A stretch of DNA of 21,743 nt from a virus, in IMG/VR virus record IMGVR_UViG_3300042484_000454, positions 1 through 21,743 of that record. One strand, written 5' to 3'. The translations under genes and the position numbers were made by a program. Under the pieces are notes generated by a model. It was not told the DNA's origin and searched no databases. It saw only the letters and a program-made list of their open reading frames with translations. How positions within the stretch are numbered: the first letter of the stretch is position 1; each line of letters opens with the position of its first letter. Of this stretch, positions 21,629-21,743 are shown piece by piece.

Positions 21629-21743
21629 GTTATTTGGATAAGTTTCCCATTGCTTGTGATAGTCATCCCAATGTCTAGTATCGTAGATATGGAAATGAAC
21701 TCCATACCCAAATATACCTAAACATATTTCAAACCCAGCATGA
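21611..21743 (-). CDS. C-terminal end of a conserved phage protein, partial
   Basis: The minus strand is open from the window edge to the TAA at 21611-21613. It gives 43 residues that begin HAGFEICLGIFGYGVHFHIYDTRHWDDYHKQW. The aromatic pattern (GVHFHIYDTRHWD) resembles the end of small proteins of unknown function I recall from marine T4-like phages. The start lies outside the window. No function is assigned. Confidence 0.75.
   Translation of the reverse strand, partial: HAGFEICLGIFGYGVHFHIYDTRHWDDYHKQWETYPNNLQKPK

Noticed and set aside
1-21743. tRNA genes, CRISPR arrays, insertion sequences, attachment sites
   Set aside because: I found no cloverleaf-like or TTCRANYC-type segments, no regularly spaced repeats and no transposase or integrase motifs; intergenic space is too small for most of these.

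Overview
The window looks like part of the genome of a T4-like tailed phage (myovirus type) from a marine bacterium. It is AT-rich, almost entirely coding, and most genes overlap by 1 to 23 bases. Its recognisable genes are ones I associate with marine T4-like phages: thyX, folE, queE, a T4 RNase H/FEN-type exonuclease, a MoxR ATPase with a DUF2201/VWA partner, and many small conserved proteins of unknown function. No capsid, tail, replicase, integrase, tRNA, insertion sequence or CRISPR array is visible. The host cannot be named from this sequence, and the phage assignment is inference from gene content and layout.

Region 1 (1-10176, + strand) is one continuous operon-like block with no intergenic space. 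It holds at least eight radical SAM proteins. The first has lost its N-terminus at the window edge. Five have an N-terminal cysteine-rich twitch-like domain before the radical SAM core (657, 2056, 4234, 6695, 7908). Two or three others have a C-terminal SPASM-like cysteine domain (1, 9013, and the pair 5531+6238, where that domain is a separate protein). A PP-loop ATPase resembling QueC (3378) sits in the middle. No precursor peptide or obvious substrate gene is present. This array is the best candidate here for an undescribed system: a phage-encoded multi-enzyme modification pathway.

Region 2 (10166-15524, - strand) meets the array head-on, with the two 3' ends overlapping by 11 bases. It carries thyX, three small proteins, a small protein plus a DUF2201/VWA metallopeptidase-like protein, its MoxR-type AAA+ ATPase, and two small proteins. 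The VWA and MoxR genes each have their own near-consensus sigma70-type promoter, and each promoter overlaps a perfect palindrome.

Region 3 (15524-21743, - strand) is a long operon that reads from folE (just inside the right edge, with its own probable promoter) through small proteins to queE, a methyltransferase, a coiled-coil protein, RNase H and several small proteins. A further gene runs off the right edge. FolE and QueE are steps of 7-deazaguanine (preQ0) synthesis. The QueC-like protein in Region 1 could supply a third step, but no QueD and no DNA- or RNA-inserting transglycosylase are seen here.
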